Below are positions 47,901-60,500 of a DNA stretch of 64,000 nt, one piece after another. Within the stretch, counting starts at the first letter, position 1. Each line of letters starts with the position of its first letter. The translations under genes and the position numbers were made by a program. The notes below the pieces were generated by a model, which had not been told where the DNA came from, ran no database searches, and saw only the letters and a list, made by a program, of their open reading frames with translations. The stretch is taken from NCBI GenBank assembly GCA_016801885.1, contig CM028887.1:22367115-22431114 (forward strand), in the 5' to 3' direction. The DNA is from Toxotes chatareus. Lineage: Eukaryota; Chordata; Actinopteri; Toxotidae.

Positions 47901-48027
47901 AATAAGAGAGTGAAATAGAGAGAGTATGGAGAGGGAGAGATGACAAAACATATGCTGCTCTGTCTACACCATCAATCTAAAGTTGTGAGCTCACCTGGAA
48001 ATTGTCAAGCATTAGTGTGATTGTGTC
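44978..48027. other. unassigned non-coding stretch
   Basis: Includes poly-T at 45834-45855, CA at 46009-46026 and a G-rich run (GGGGGTGGGGGG) at about 46936-46948. Frames of up to about 100 codons show no known domain. No gene or transposon is recognised. Confidence 0.5.
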
Positions 48028-48048
48028 AGTGTGTGTGTGTGTGTGTGA
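48028..48048. repeat. (TG)n microsatellite
   Basis: A short pure TG tract of about 20 bases. Confidence 0.9.
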
Positions 48049-49263
48049 GTGGCTGGCTGAGACAATGATGAGTTTCCTCACAACCAATATACATATTCAG
48101 AGAAAGCACACCACTCCATCATGCCTTTCTTTCCTGTGTTCCTCAGATCAGTGCCTGAGCTGGCGTTGATGTGTGATGCCTGTGTGCACAAGTGTGAGGT
48201 GAGCTTCCCTGTGTCTTTCTGACTGTGTTTGTGTGTGTGCATACAGTCTTCATAATGGCCCATTTTAAACTCAGTGGAATCACAGCACCTACGCAAATAT
48301 GCATTTGCATTGAATCAATAATGCAAACATGCAATCATGAAGACTGTCGGAAATGAAAAAAACAACAACAACAACAAAAAAAGTATTTCCACTACTGGGT
48401 CTTTAAACAGAACAGTTGAGGAGAACTGAAGTGGTTCTTGAAGTTGTGCTTGTTATGTAAATCGCCTTCAGCTCACAAAGCACTGCTGGAGAAGAGCCTT
48501 ATGAATCATCTTAGTCCTAAGAAATATTAGAATAGAGGACACAGTAAGAGAAAATCCCCTCAAAAAGTAGTATTTATCCTAATTGAATGTCCTTTTATAA
48601 CTTAATCAACCTGTTAGGTCTCCTGTCAATTTAATGTTTCTTTTTTTGTCAGTAAATAAAAAGTTTCAAGCTACAAATGTTTTTGTTTATGTAGAAAATA
48701 GCTTTGCATTATTCACTTAATACATTACTTTCCACAGAAGAGTACATAATCCAAACATTATTCTTCAATGCACAGCACATTTAATTTGTAAGATAATATA
48801 CTCCATTGACTTTGTGCAGCCGTGTCAGAAAAAAAAACCATTCCTCCATTTTACACCATTTGTCTCTCTGTGTCTTCATGTAGAAGCCAATGAGCCCTAA
48901 TAAGTTAAATTGATAATGATGAAGAACAAAAAGAAAACAGTCTTAAATCAAGCTGCTATAGTAAGCTAAAATCCTCCTTTTGATCAAAATCCATAATAAC
49001 ATGGCCGATTAAAAATGACTCAGCTGGTTATGTTTTCATTATAGAAAAGAGAAGATGGGGAGAAAAAAGTGAGGGATAAACGAAAGAGAACGAGGAGAAA
49101 ATCTATCATAATTAAGCGACAGCATAAAGAATGGAAGTGTGTTTCTTTTTATAGATGACTACTAATTGAGGAGAAAGCACAGAGCCGATTCTGCCGCATA
49201 TTAGCTTTTAATTACCCTAAACGAAAGCAAAACACACATACATAAGTATGCACAAGTATGCTT
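48049..49263. other. unassigned stretch, possible regulatory DNA
   Basis: An (ACA)n-like run lies at 48360-48378. From about 49090 to 49215 the sequence contains AATTAAG, CTAATTGAG and TTTAATTACC homeodomain-type cores in low-repeat DNA. It is a candidate regulatory element by appearance only. Confidence 0.4.
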
Positions 49264-49302
49264 GCGCACACACACACGCACACGCACACACACACACACA
49301 CG
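49264..49302. repeat. (CA)n microsatellite
   Basis: A CA tract with CG interruptions. Another CA run follows at about 49344-49362. Confidence 0.95.
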
Positions 49303-49362
49303 GAAAGACTCTGGCTCTTGCTGTTGCTCACATTCCAGCATAAACACACACACACACACAAA

Positions 49363-51992
49363 AACTGTTTGCGCATACTTTGTTCAAGGTTTTTAGTCTC
49401 TAGATGGCCTCATAGTTTTTAGTGTGTGCCCGTCCCTAGCGAGATCATTACTTTACTTTGGAGGCTTGCATGCTCAGAATCTTAACCAGCTCATTATTGA
49501 ATATACCAATGTTTAATAGTATAATTATTACATATTTCATACCACTTGCTGATAGAAAAGCTAGCTGAAGTGTGCTGCAATTTTATGCTTGAGGGTCCAC
49601 TCTTGATGTAAGCTGAAGTTTGTCAGCTTCTATTATTTATTTTGGCCTAACAAGTCAAACTGCATCTGTTGAGAGGAACATCATCAACACCAGATAGACA
49701 TTCATTAATTCATGTGACAAGATGGTACAGCAGCATCTGCTGAGGAAGACAGTGATCTGCAGCAAAGGGATTTCATGATTGGGATGTAGTAACTGAAGTG
49801 ACTTATGATTTCATTTTTTTTCGTGGCTGTGAAAATTCAACAGGACAGCTAGAACAAAAAAACAAAAAAAAAATTGCAACAATCCAAAAAGTGCACTCTC
49901 ATGAAATCATTAAGGGAGGATAGAAATTCCATTTTAAGTTGACCCATGTTGTAGCTGGTTTTACCAAGGGCACTCATCAGTTCCTTCATCTGCATACAAA
50001 CTACTGTATTTCCTTATCTAGAGGACGGCAGCCAGTGAACCGCGACCTGCCCTGAGGTATATGATGTACACACGGGCACAGACCTCGTTTCTCTCTTGCT
50101 TTATCTCTTTCATTCTCTCTCTCTCTCTAGAGTTATTGTCAACCATCAGACGTCCCTCTGCCTGGATTAGCAGTCTGTTATGAGAGCCCAGGCGGCTATA
50201 ATGGCTTATGATACGATATGCAGCATGGCAATTGCTAACTCTATAGGAGGCTAATTAACCTCTGTGTCCTCTGCCATTCATTTACAGGAGACTTGATTGA
50301 GGGGCTAGGACAGCTAGCACACTATCCTACTAACCGGTCCCTAGTCTCTGTGTGTCAATTCAAGCTAGCATGACGTTAGCTGGATAAAATTAAATTGCTG
50401 TCATGAAGTTCAACTTGGTTCCATAAAATGCAGGTGGACGACTGATGTTGATCTTATAAAGACTCAGTCATGATCCAGTTAATTGTGAATGAGCCGACAC
50501 TTTCTTAGCTTAGAGCTTCCTCGGCTGTGTCCTAACAGCAGATTAAAACAACCAAAAAATTCAGGCTTATGTCACATCATGAACAATCAAATTAAGCAAG
50601 ACCTGTTAACCATGTACAGAGAACAGCATTCTGGGTGTAATCTCATTACCCAAACTGTAATTCTGTTTTTCCCAAATTTGCACATAAACTAGTTGTGCAG
50701 TTTGACTTAATGTTGCAATCAATTATTTGTTAAAGTGCCTACAGTATGTGTGGGATTTGAAACTTTCTGACCCTATGGTAGTATGAATAAAGACATTTTT
50801 AGCAGGCAGCACATACATATGCAAAGTCAAGATTTAAAATAGAATTTATATTCTGACAACATTACTACAAACTCAAACCCACCCCACCCACGTTGCTGTT
50901 TACATTTGGTTCTTTAACTTCAAAGAACATGATTTAAAATGGTGAGGATGCATGTGAAATTAAGCTTAACACAAACAATGGTAGTTTATTTACAATATAA
51001 CGAAGCCGAAGTTTCTGTTTTGCAAATTGAATCAGGTCTGAACTGATGCCAGATGCACAAAGGTAGCACCATTCAAACACTTTCAAGGCCATATCAATGA
51101 AGTGCCTCAATAAAGGGACTGAATAAAATTGTTCAACTTTGTGTACAAGCTTTGGCATGAGGCAAACTGTTAGTATTAAGTGCCTCTCCTACAGTGGCAG
51201 TTATACTCACAGTGCTCAACAACACTACGGCCGTCTCTCCACTCTACTGTTTGAAGGCCGCATTCACTGTTCCAAACACCTCTCTGGCCCGGTACTAAAT
51301 CATCACCGCGGGTGTGTCATGTTTTCAATTTAAAAATGCATGTGCTCCACCCACACTACCATCATTCACACACACAAACACACACACTGAAGAAACAAAC
51401 AAAAAGGCTCTTGAACACATAGATCACGTATGCACACACACACACACACCATAGCTATTACTGATGCTTAGAGTGGAAGCATCCTTTTCAATAATACACT
51501 TACATTTTGTAGAGGGACCATAATTTACAGCCCATACATAAAAAATTGTCAGTTACCCAAATGAATCCTTAGTGCTCTCTGCTTCCATTTCGACCCAGTC
51601 CATTAATCATGCCATTGATAAACACAGGCATAATCTGATTGTGTAATAAGGTGCTAGTTTGCACTGAATAGCACATGCGCATAAAGAGCACCCATGCGGA
51701 ACTGCACACATACACACGCCCACATACACACAACACTTCCCCACTTTGGACCCTGCCGTACGGACACAATGAACAACAATGGGCAGTAACAACTGCACAA
51801 ACTACTTGTTTACAGAATACAAGAGATGGAAAAATAAGCAAATGGTAAAGTCAAGGACGTTGTGGTACAAACACCAAAATATGAATAAACTGTTCTCTCT
51901 GGTTAGACTCCTACGCACGACAGTGAATGGAGTACGGATTTTACAGGCTGTTTTGTACATATATGTTGTGTCACACTCAGTATCTTAGAGTA
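49363..51992. other. unassigned stretch, possible regulatory DNA at 50.1-50.45 kb
   Basis: No genes. The segment 50125-50450 is low in simple repeats apart from a TC run at 50117-50130. It contains GGATTA, CTAATTA and several ATTA cores, as expected of developmental enhancers. CA tracts lie at about 51367-51387 and 51434-51449. The plus-strand frame at 51139-51333 is unrecognised. Confidence 0.45.
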
Positions 51993-52380
51993 TGTTGTCT
52001 TTGTTTCACATTTGTTTTGCTTTAATTCCTGTTTTATTTTGCCTCACTCACCTCTCCTCTAGTTTCAGAGCCCCACTTCCTGCTCTCATGTTTCCTGTTT
52101 CTGATTGTCTGCCCCGCCTGATGTCTTTCACCTGTGTCCAATTATTCCTGCCTCCCTTGTGTATATAGTCTGCATGCTCCCAGTTCCCTGGGCCAGTTCA
52201 TCTCCATCCTAAGTGTCAAGCATTCCAGCATTTTCCTAGTGTTTAGTGTCCCTGGTTTTCTAGATTTCTGGTTGTGTTTTTTATTTCATCTCTGCATGAG
52301 CCCTTTTCTGGATTGTTTGCCTGACTGACTGCCTTTTTGTGTACTGAACGTTTTTTTTTTTCCGAGCAAAGATTTTTGTC
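51993..52380 (+). mobile_element. probable LTR fragment (gypsy-like solo LTR)
   Basis: A pyrimidine-rich sequence with the order typical of fish Ty3/gypsy long terminal repeats: 'CACCTGTGTCCAATTATTCC', then 'TTGTGTATATAGTCTGCATG' (a TATA box and probable transcription start at about 52160-52170), 'CAGTTCATCT', and a T-rich downstream half ending in a poly-T tract (52351-52361). No matching second LTR or target duplication was found, and the terminal TG/CA are uncertain. It is not clearly the same family as the LTR at 57.3-57.6 kb. Confidence 0.45.
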
Positions 52381-54734
52381 ATCTTACAATTTAAGTATCT
52401 CCAGGCAAGTGCACTTGAGTCCTTTATCTCTGTGTACCAGTTTTGTCAATATATGTTTACAGAACATACTGTATAAATGTCTTGTGTATGCTTGAGCCAG
52501 GGACACAGATTTCACAACACACATGCTATCGTTTAGAACATGGTTGGAATGAGACTTCACTGCAATAGCTGTAAACACCAGAATTTAAAATATGAAATAA
52601 TGAGGATGAGGATTGGCCACCTCAAATATACATTTTTAAAATTTTGATCCTCACAGATTACAACCTACTGCCACTGATGGTATGTCAGCAACACTGACTT
52701 ACCCAGACTCATCATTTGTCTGACTGAAATGCCAAGCAGCTGTTAATTAGGAAGTTGACTTTCTAATTTGTCTCTTCTTTAATCTGTTTATTATTTTCAC
52801 TGACAGTGAATGCAGTCTGTGTGAGAGTGTATGTGTGTACCTGTGAATGCATGAGTGTTGGGGAACGGGAGCTGATGAAGTTATCACTGCCACAGAGTCT
52901 TTGCAAAGGAGTAATGATAAGGACGCACAAGATAAGTGTTGATAAACCACAAAAAAGGCTTTTTGTATTTATTTAACTAATAGAAATGGTTAAAATTTAC
53001 ACTGGGAATATAGAAAACATGTTTGTGCATATGTGAACTGATCTGAAAATAAGCCACACAAAACAGTGTTCTTTAAAGTGTCTACTTTGCACTGTTTGTT
53101 TTTTTGTTTTTTGGCATTGATGGGCTAGGTCAAAATGTAATACACAGGTTTTGGTTAGCAATCATTGAAATATTTTATTCATGTTAGTGCCTTAATGTCT
53201 TGATTTGAAGATAAATATAAGAAAGTGAGACAGAGGTGCAGAGGAGGAAGAAATTATGAAATCATTGAAAGTAAAGACAGAGGGAGAAGGTGCAAAGGAG
53301 CAGGACAGGTGTAGCGGAGATGGCAGAAAAAGAGAGGTAGATAAAGGGGCGGGTATTTTAAAGGGATTAGATATAAAACCTGTGATAAGAAAATCAAAGC
53401 AGATGAAGCCAGGAAGAGGAGTTAAGAGAAGGTAAGATGCAGCCACCTGGAAAAGTTCTGACAAGTGGATGAAAGAATGAGGCAGAGAATAATGAGAAGG
53501 TGTAAGTGGAAACGAAAAAGCTGTGCGGCTTAGGGAAGAGGTGTTTTGGTTATTTCTGTGTCACCCTGTAATGGGATTTTTCACCTGAACCACTAAGACC
53601 AGACCAGATGAGCACCTATTTCACATGATGAGATTTCACATGGCTGCAATCCCCACGGGAGCTGCCTCTTTCTTCACTCGTTTGATTTTGGCTTTGATAG
53701 AAAAAAAAAAGGTAATTTTTTTTTCCTTCTCAGTGGGGGAGTTAAGTGGATGATTAGAGTTGAGTTCTGTGGAGAATAGGAAAATAGGAAAGTATTGAGA
53801 CACACAGACCAAGGTAATATAGGACTTTACTTACTTGATGATTCATTTGTCAACTCTACTGGGCGCTATATAGTGTTGTGTTCTTGAGTGTGTGTATGCG
53901 AAAGCGAGGCAAAGGAAATTGTGCATAGAAACAGACAAAGAGTGTGTGTGTGTGTGTTACCGTACATCAGTAAAGGGTGCATGAACCTGTGAGTGTCAAG
54001 AGAGCACATTTTCATGCAAACTAACTGATTTATCAATCCAAGCATCTAAATAGAAAGCGACTTTGAGAAAGCTTGTTGCATGTTACAGAAACACATTTCC
54101 TAAACAAATTTGACATTGCTGTTCTATCTTCAATACTAACAGACAATTCCTCCGCTCGCTGTGTCTCCCTATCCACCGCACACAAACACAAGACACTTAC
54201 ACACCAGAATTTAAGTCTCTCACTTTAAGCAATAACCTATCCCCCCTCTCTATCTGCAATAAAAATCACCTCATGTTTTCTCAGTGTCTTGGCCAAACGT
54301 TAAGAGTATGAGTTGTCATTATGTTAGATTACATCAGTATTTTATGTCTAATTGAATTGCATTGGTGAAACTGCACCGCTGTGGAGTCTGCACCTTCGTG
54401 ACTTCAGTGTACAGTATGTTGTCTCTTCACCTTCCCAAGCAAGCCACATAGATCTGGTAAGGATATAAATTTTCTAATACATATTTTATATAAATAGGTC
54501 CACTCTAGAAATTTATGTTACATGACTCTTTGTGCAAAGACAGGTTTGTTGCATTTATTCAATTATGTCTGTGGAGATCAGGTACTTATACTTGTCATCA
54601 AGTACCCACAGAGCAATTTAACAAAGCTACAGGTTTCTGAAATACATCTACTTTACATTATGATAATAATGATAGTACATTATGAAAAGAGCTTTTCTTA
54701 GAGCAATGGAAAGGGTAGCATGAGGTATTTTCTA

Positions 54735-54736
<2 letters not shown>
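52381..54736. other. unassigned non-coding stretch
   Basis: No gene is recognised. The purine-rich segment 53220-53510 gives a Ser/Pro/Phe-rich minus-strand frame that is not credible as a protein. Confidence 0.55.

Positions 54737-54771
<35 letters not shown>
54737..54771. repeat. (AG)17 microsatellite
   Basis: An uninterrupted AG tract. It is a homopurine run with triplex potential and gives a Ser/Leu repeat in a minus-strand frame. Confidence 0.97.
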
Positions 54772-54775
<4 letters not shown>

Positions 54776-56374
54776 TTAGAAAACTGTGAATCTTTAGTGT
54801 GTAGTGATGCTTGACTGCAATGGCTAAGCCAGCCCTGCATAACATCTCCCCCACCTTTATCTGAGAGGGATGCCGAGCTACATACACCTCTAGGGGATCA
54901 ATTAAACCTCTCTTTTCTCCTCTTTACACCTCCTCAAATCAGGAGGGGGAGGATTTCACTCCCCCCCCTCCTAACCCAATTAAGACCATCTTCAAAAGAC
55001 TGTGTTAACACCTTTAGTGGGGGTAAAGATGTAGCTTCTTTCCTGAACTGTGGCGTGGTCTTCCATGTGGCTTATTCATGCCACTGGAGGGGGAGTCATG
55101 CTACAGGGAAACGAAGCAGAAGTGAAGGCTAGCGAAGCCATAGTTCTGAGTATGGCTGCTGAGGTTGGAAAAGCTGTGGGAGATGCCTGGAAATGTTTTA
55201 TGTGTTTGGAAAAAAAAAAAAAAAAAAAAGAAATCACAAATTCACATGGACAGTCTACGCAGAAGGTCCAATCAAGAGACTCAGTTTTACAAGGAGCCTG
55301 GAAACTGTGGTTTATTTATTTATTTATTTATTTCCCCCCACAGTTGGAGGATGGAGGAGTAGTGTTGTAACATTGCTTACTTCGAGTATGTCTAACATTA
55401 CACAGTTAATACTCCAGGGTGGCTGCACAGTCCACATCCATCAGGACTATACAGACTTTTTTTTTTTTTGGTAGTGTGGCATTTTAATTCATTTTGCAAT
55501 GAGGAACATTTATTCACAGTGAAAATCAAAATGTACAGTGACATTTTTTGAGGATGTTTTTGCTATGTACCAAGTGCCATTTTTTTCTGCTTATTGTCAG
55601 TTTCACACTGTTTCCAGCTCCAACACTCACATACACAACACAACACAGATTTTAACAATGAATATTTTGTTCACACTCAACAACTACAGCTCCCATGCAG
55701 CTTTATGTGGCTCCAGTGTCTAACACTGTGTTCATGAAATGTGGGATGGAAGGCAGCAAAGATTACTATTGTTCAATCATGATGGTGACAATAAACACAG
55801 TGAATTGATAGTGATCATTGTAGGTAACTAAAGTATCCTTCTAACTAGGTAACTACAGTTTCCTCCTATGTCTTTGATTGAGACACATTATGTGCCATAG
55901 TATGCATAGGTTTTAGTTTCCCTGCTGGTGTTGAATAATGTAATTGAATTAAAGTGTACTGAATGTATGATAAGCTGGTTGTCTACTGTGCCTTATCACT
56001 AAGTGAGTAGTCATCTTGAATACAGGACTTTTGCTGGCAAAGGTCACCATTATCCTGTGCCATGTCACATATACATCAGAGCTTTCAGAAGATTAAAAGA
56101 TTTCCAGTCATGGATGTTGACTGTAGTTGGGAACTGCTCAATACGGCTGCTTTCATTTGTAGGATAGGCTATGAGACTCATGGGAGATGCTGTTTTTAGA
56201 ATGCCACAAAGTAAAATTAGTTTTATCTAAAATTTAAATTACAAGGTTCTCAAATATTAGAAGTGATCACAGATGTTACTCAGAATATGAACAAAAAGGG
56301 AAAAAAAGCAGAATCACATTTCAAGTTTTCACAAAGACTAATGACAGAATAAAGGAAAAACACATTGTCTGACT
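54772..56374. other. unassigned stretch with poly-A and (TTTA)n tracts
   Basis: A poly-A tract lies at 55210-55229, (TTTA)n at 55311-55333 and a short poly-T at 55458-55469. A small hairpin, CCTCCT/AGGAGG, is at about 54930. The Lys-rich frames crossing the poly-A tract are artefacts. Confidence 0.6.
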
Positions 56375-57290
56375 GAGGATCTTTGAACAGATAGACTCCT
56401 CCTTTGTCCCAGATCATCTCGGCTCCCAGGTCCTCCAGTGGTCCTCCTTTCATCCGGGCCTGCCACACTGGGGTGTGGTCCTCCTCCGTCAGTGATTCTG
56501 GTGTTCCTTCATGAAGGAGGACAATTGTGGGTTTGTGGCTGCTTGTCCCATCTGCTTCTAACACAAGTCCTCCCACCAAGGCCCTGTGAGAGTCCATGAA
56601 TCTCTGCCAGTACCTCATTGACCCTTGTCGTGTATATATCTCTGGACTTTGTCACCAGTCTGCCCTCCTCTGAAGGTAACACAGTCATTCTGTCTGGTGT
56701 TGAATCAAATCTGCATACTTCTCTTCCTTTGTAGGATTATTATTACACCATGTTTTCCACCTGTACAGCCCTCTGAGTCTCTGGCAAGGGACCCCAGTTC
56801 ATCTCCTGTTTCTGGAAGGAATTTTTCAGGGTGGTGGGAGCTTCGGTCAGTCTGTCCTCAGGGATCCATCTGCAGTCCAACAGCCAAACTGAACTGAAGA
56901 ACCACGAGATGGAAACTGCATTGGAGTATGTCACCTCTCATGCTCCTTCCTCCTGGCCCAAACAACATTCTTCCCACTTGCGCCACTGGTCTGTCCCCCT
57001 TTCACTTCCTTCTACTGATCCCCAGGAAAAAGAGGCCAATGTCCCCTCCATCCAGGCATTTGGTCAGACTCTTCCACCACAGGACCTGCTCCACACCTGG
57101 TCAGCAAGATTGGCTTGCCACTCAGGACCTGCCTTTACAGCTAGAGTCCTGAAAGACAGCGCCCAGTTTCCTAGGCCCATTCCCCGTCTTCATGAATCCT
57201 GAAGCAGTGTGCCTGGGCCTTCCACGTCCTTTAAGGATCCATTCAACCCTCCACGTCTCTCGCATTAAACCAGTCAAAGAAATCTCTATG
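56375..57290 (+). pseudogene. Ty3/gypsy retrotransposon integrase remnant
   Basis: Ordered integrase blocks appear in shifting plus-strand frames. A VAACPIC piece of the N-terminal zinc-binding domain (56535-56555) is followed at once by a stop. LDFVTSLPSSEGNTVIL (56642-56692) carries the first catalytic Asp. KGPQFISCFWKEF (from 56786) stands where SDRGPQF is normal, so the second catalytic Asp is lost. NSQTE (56879-56893) carries the catalytic Glu. ATGLSPF (from 56982) is in another frame. The C-terminal GPY/F module reads GPFPVFMNPEAVCLGLP and then LRIH and HVSRIKPV, ending at about 57282. Gag, protease, reverse transcriptase and RNase H are absent, as is a chromodomain. A frame on the opposite strand (56280-56618) is only a shadow of this. 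Confidence 0.88.
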
Positions 57291-57319
57291 CAACACGCCT
57301 CCAGACCGGTAACTTCAGC

Positions 57320-57582
57320 CCGGCTCATTGATAAACTGCGGGATTGTCTATTGCCATGTGCCTCAACATACCAGCGCTCTGTTCTTTGCCTGTCTGTTTT
57401 GATCCTGATCGTGTTTTGGACCTTGCCTGTGTGTTTTCTTTTATTTTGCCTCAGCCCAAACCTTTGTACTTTGTCTGCTTGGCTTTTCGTGTTCTCATTT
57501 TTTTCATAAGTAAAGACTCTTTACTGTTACATCTGCCTCCTGAATTGTGCTCTTGGGTCCCCTTTTCTGAGAACCGTGACAG
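57320..57582 (+). mobile_element. 3' LTR of the gypsy remnant (partial)
   Basis: Follows the integrase end directly. The T-rich block 'CTGTCTGTTTTGATCCTGAT' to 'GCTTGGCTTTTCGTGTTCTC', a polyadenylation-like ATAAGTAAAG (57508-57517) and the terminal 'TTGGGTCCCC ... GAACCGTGACA' match the U5 end of fish gypsy LTRs, which finish in TGACA. The 5' boundary of the LTR is not clear. An internal deletion between pol and the LTR is likely, because no polypurine tract is seen. Confidence 0.65.
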
Positions 57583-60500
57583 GTAGCTTGTAAAGAGGGC
57601 AGGATCTCTGCTTTTTCTCTCATCCCACATCACACATACAGACTTAAAGCAAAACCTCTACAATGTAACAAGCTACTGAGATTTGAAGAGGGGAAATTAT
57701 GCATGGAAAAAAGATTGCTTTGGAAATGATCTAGTGCATCGCACACCAGTACAGTGGTAACATAAGAAAATAACCAGCTTTTTGGAACTTAGAGTGTAAA
57801 TTTCCACCTTAGCTGAACATAAAAACTTTTTTTTTTAATTTTCCGATTTTCCACTTAGATTTTTTTTTTTTTATTCACAAATTGAAAATGTGCATAAAAC
57901 AGGTGGATGAAAACCACCTACAAACTGCACTGGGTATTTGGATATCAGATTTTTTCTGTCATGTCCTCCTAGCAGAATGGTAAGGTATAAATCAAAAACT
58001 TTAACTGTGGCTTTTTTTTCCTTAGCTTTTTTTTTTTATAGAGTCTTGTGATTGAGATCTCTATGTGAAACAATTTAGACCAAATGACCAATTTGTATTT
58101 TATTGTATCTCACACAAGCCAATACACAAAACAAAATGAGTGAAGAGAGAGAATAAAGTGCCAGAACAAAGCGAAGAATATATTGACAGAAGCTGTACAT
58201 TCAAACACCTGCATAGACGCAGTTTAATATCCCTGACTTTAGATTTGATTTAATATCTCTTAAAGCGGCTTTCATGAGACTCAATAAAGCATATTAAGTG
58301 CCATATCTACTCCTAACACAGTACTATTCCATAGAAGAAATGGTGTAACGGGTATTTATCAGTACAAATACATGATGTAACCTTGAGTCAAATAATTTCA
58401 ATGTTCATGAAAACATGAATAATCTCTGATACTCAGCCTTGAATGTACCCTTTAACGTGTACTTTCTATTTTTTCTTCTTTAATTCGGCTCTCTCTCACC
58501 ACTACGTTTGTGAGTGTCAGAAAAAACTCTGAGGCGAATTCTCAAAGGGCCATGTAAATTACTTGCGCGGTCGATGTGTGCAATGGGCCATTCACACACA
58601 AGATTTATACCTTTGGTAGTCTTAATTATGTCTTCCTTTTATTTGCTCTGTAAAGCAAGAAGCACAGAAGCCTGTAACAAGCCTGCCTTTCCTATAGTAA
58701 ATCTGCAGGATGGGATAGGTGGGTTTAGACCTTGTTGCCAATAGTACTCTCAGTCCTTTGCCTTTCTTTCACTCTTGTTCCTTTTTTTTTTTCTTGACTC
58801 TGTAAACTTTCTCTTTTGCTTCTTTCATTCCTTAGTTCAGTTTTTTTTCCCCCATATTTCACTTTGCAGTTTGTTGTTCCTCGTGGTTCTGTTTGATTTC
58901 ATCCTCATTCCTCAATGTGATTTTCCACATTGACAAAATAATAAAACATCTTTAGTTGGAGATATATAAGTTGATTGGTTGTATTTCATTGAAGCTAACA
59001 TGATTAGCTGACCCCAGTTAGTTCCTGTCAGGACTGGTTTGGAGAATTCTGAATAGCTTTTCTGCAGTTTCAAGTCTTTCTCCTGAGCCAGAGACCTAGT
59101 AAAAGACCTGTTGCTGAAGAAGAGTGGACAGTTTTTGTCCTGCTTTTGGGTGAATTATGGAAACTGAACCTTTAACTCTATGTGTTTAGTGAGCGTTTGT
59201 GACATCATCGGACCAAGCTGGTAAAAGTAATGTGGTGCTATTTAATTACCTTTCATGACACCATAAATATTGCCACAACCCCTCTGCCATTCCACGTCTT
59301 TCTCTCCATCCCTCTGTCATCCATCCATCCATCCTTTCATCTCAGAGTGAAGCACATAAAGATGAACTTGTCATTCTAAAATAGAGAAGGTCACTGAAAG
59401 CCTGCTCAGATTGACAGAATGATAACTCAACACACGATAACATGTCAGTCTCAGTCATATGTGGGTCTGACATTTTTACATTTTTACATTTTTAACATTC
59501 AACTCTCGCCGGTACCTGGAGGTGTTTGTGATAGACTAAGATGGTTCTAAGAAAGGAGGAGAGCTGTATGTGTCAAAGGAGTGTTTCACTTTTACAGCCA
59601 CTGAAATGAGGTGGCACATTTCTTTTGTGAAAACAGCTGCTCTGAAATGATAACTTGATTAATAAAGACCTACATTTCCAGGTTTTTTATTTTATTTATT
59701 TATTTATGTCCAAACTTTCACGTTGATTTTTTTTAGTCACAAAATTCAATGTCATAGGTTCAGGTTTATTCTTGACAGCAGCTGACAAACCAGTCTCACC
59801 TCAAGGTGCACTTAAAGAACTTCTTGCCCATGTTTGCTTAAAATGTGAAGTCTGTGTTTTCTTTTTAGCAGTAAAAGAAAAATCTTCTTATGAAGATCAT
59901 GTTATATGATCAAAAGCTTCACAACAGATGTTGGAAAATTTCAGGTGTTTTAAAGTCAAATTTTAGGTGAAATTAGAACCGATTCTATCCTCTTGTGACA
60001 ATTTGGTTCTTTTTTCTGTTCTGTATCTTTGCAAATTGAATATCTTTGGGCTTTTTACTATTTATTGGACAATACAAACAATTTAACAACATCACCCTGG
60101 ACTCTGAGGAATGAAAATCATTGTCAGTTGCGAGCTTAACAAACAAAAAAACAGTCTTGTGACACAGTAAGGAGCTCATTTGTGGCTTATGTGCATCAGA
60201 ATCATCCATGATATGCCTTTTTCCATCTTGCCATAAATGCTAAAATGGTTGCTGACACTGGCCATTCACTTCCAAGCATACATTAAAGCTTTTAAATATA
60301 TCTCTTTACCTTTTTCTTAGCTTAATTTGCACGAATAAATGCCACAGTAAATGCCTGGGCATGAATTATGAGAGTTAACCTCTTACCCCAGCCATACAAG
60401 TCTGTTTAAGCGAATTGTCTGCTAATAGTGTAAACTCAGTACTGATGTGTTAATATACTGTAGAGCCATATTGCCTTTTTTCCCCTTGTCTACTTGTTGA

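Noticed and set aside
56280..56618. 112-codon minus-strand open frame that at first looks protein-like
   Set aside because: The plus strand of the same DNA encodes gypsy integrase blocks (VAACPIC and surrounding residues) in the expected order, so this frame is an antisense shadow.
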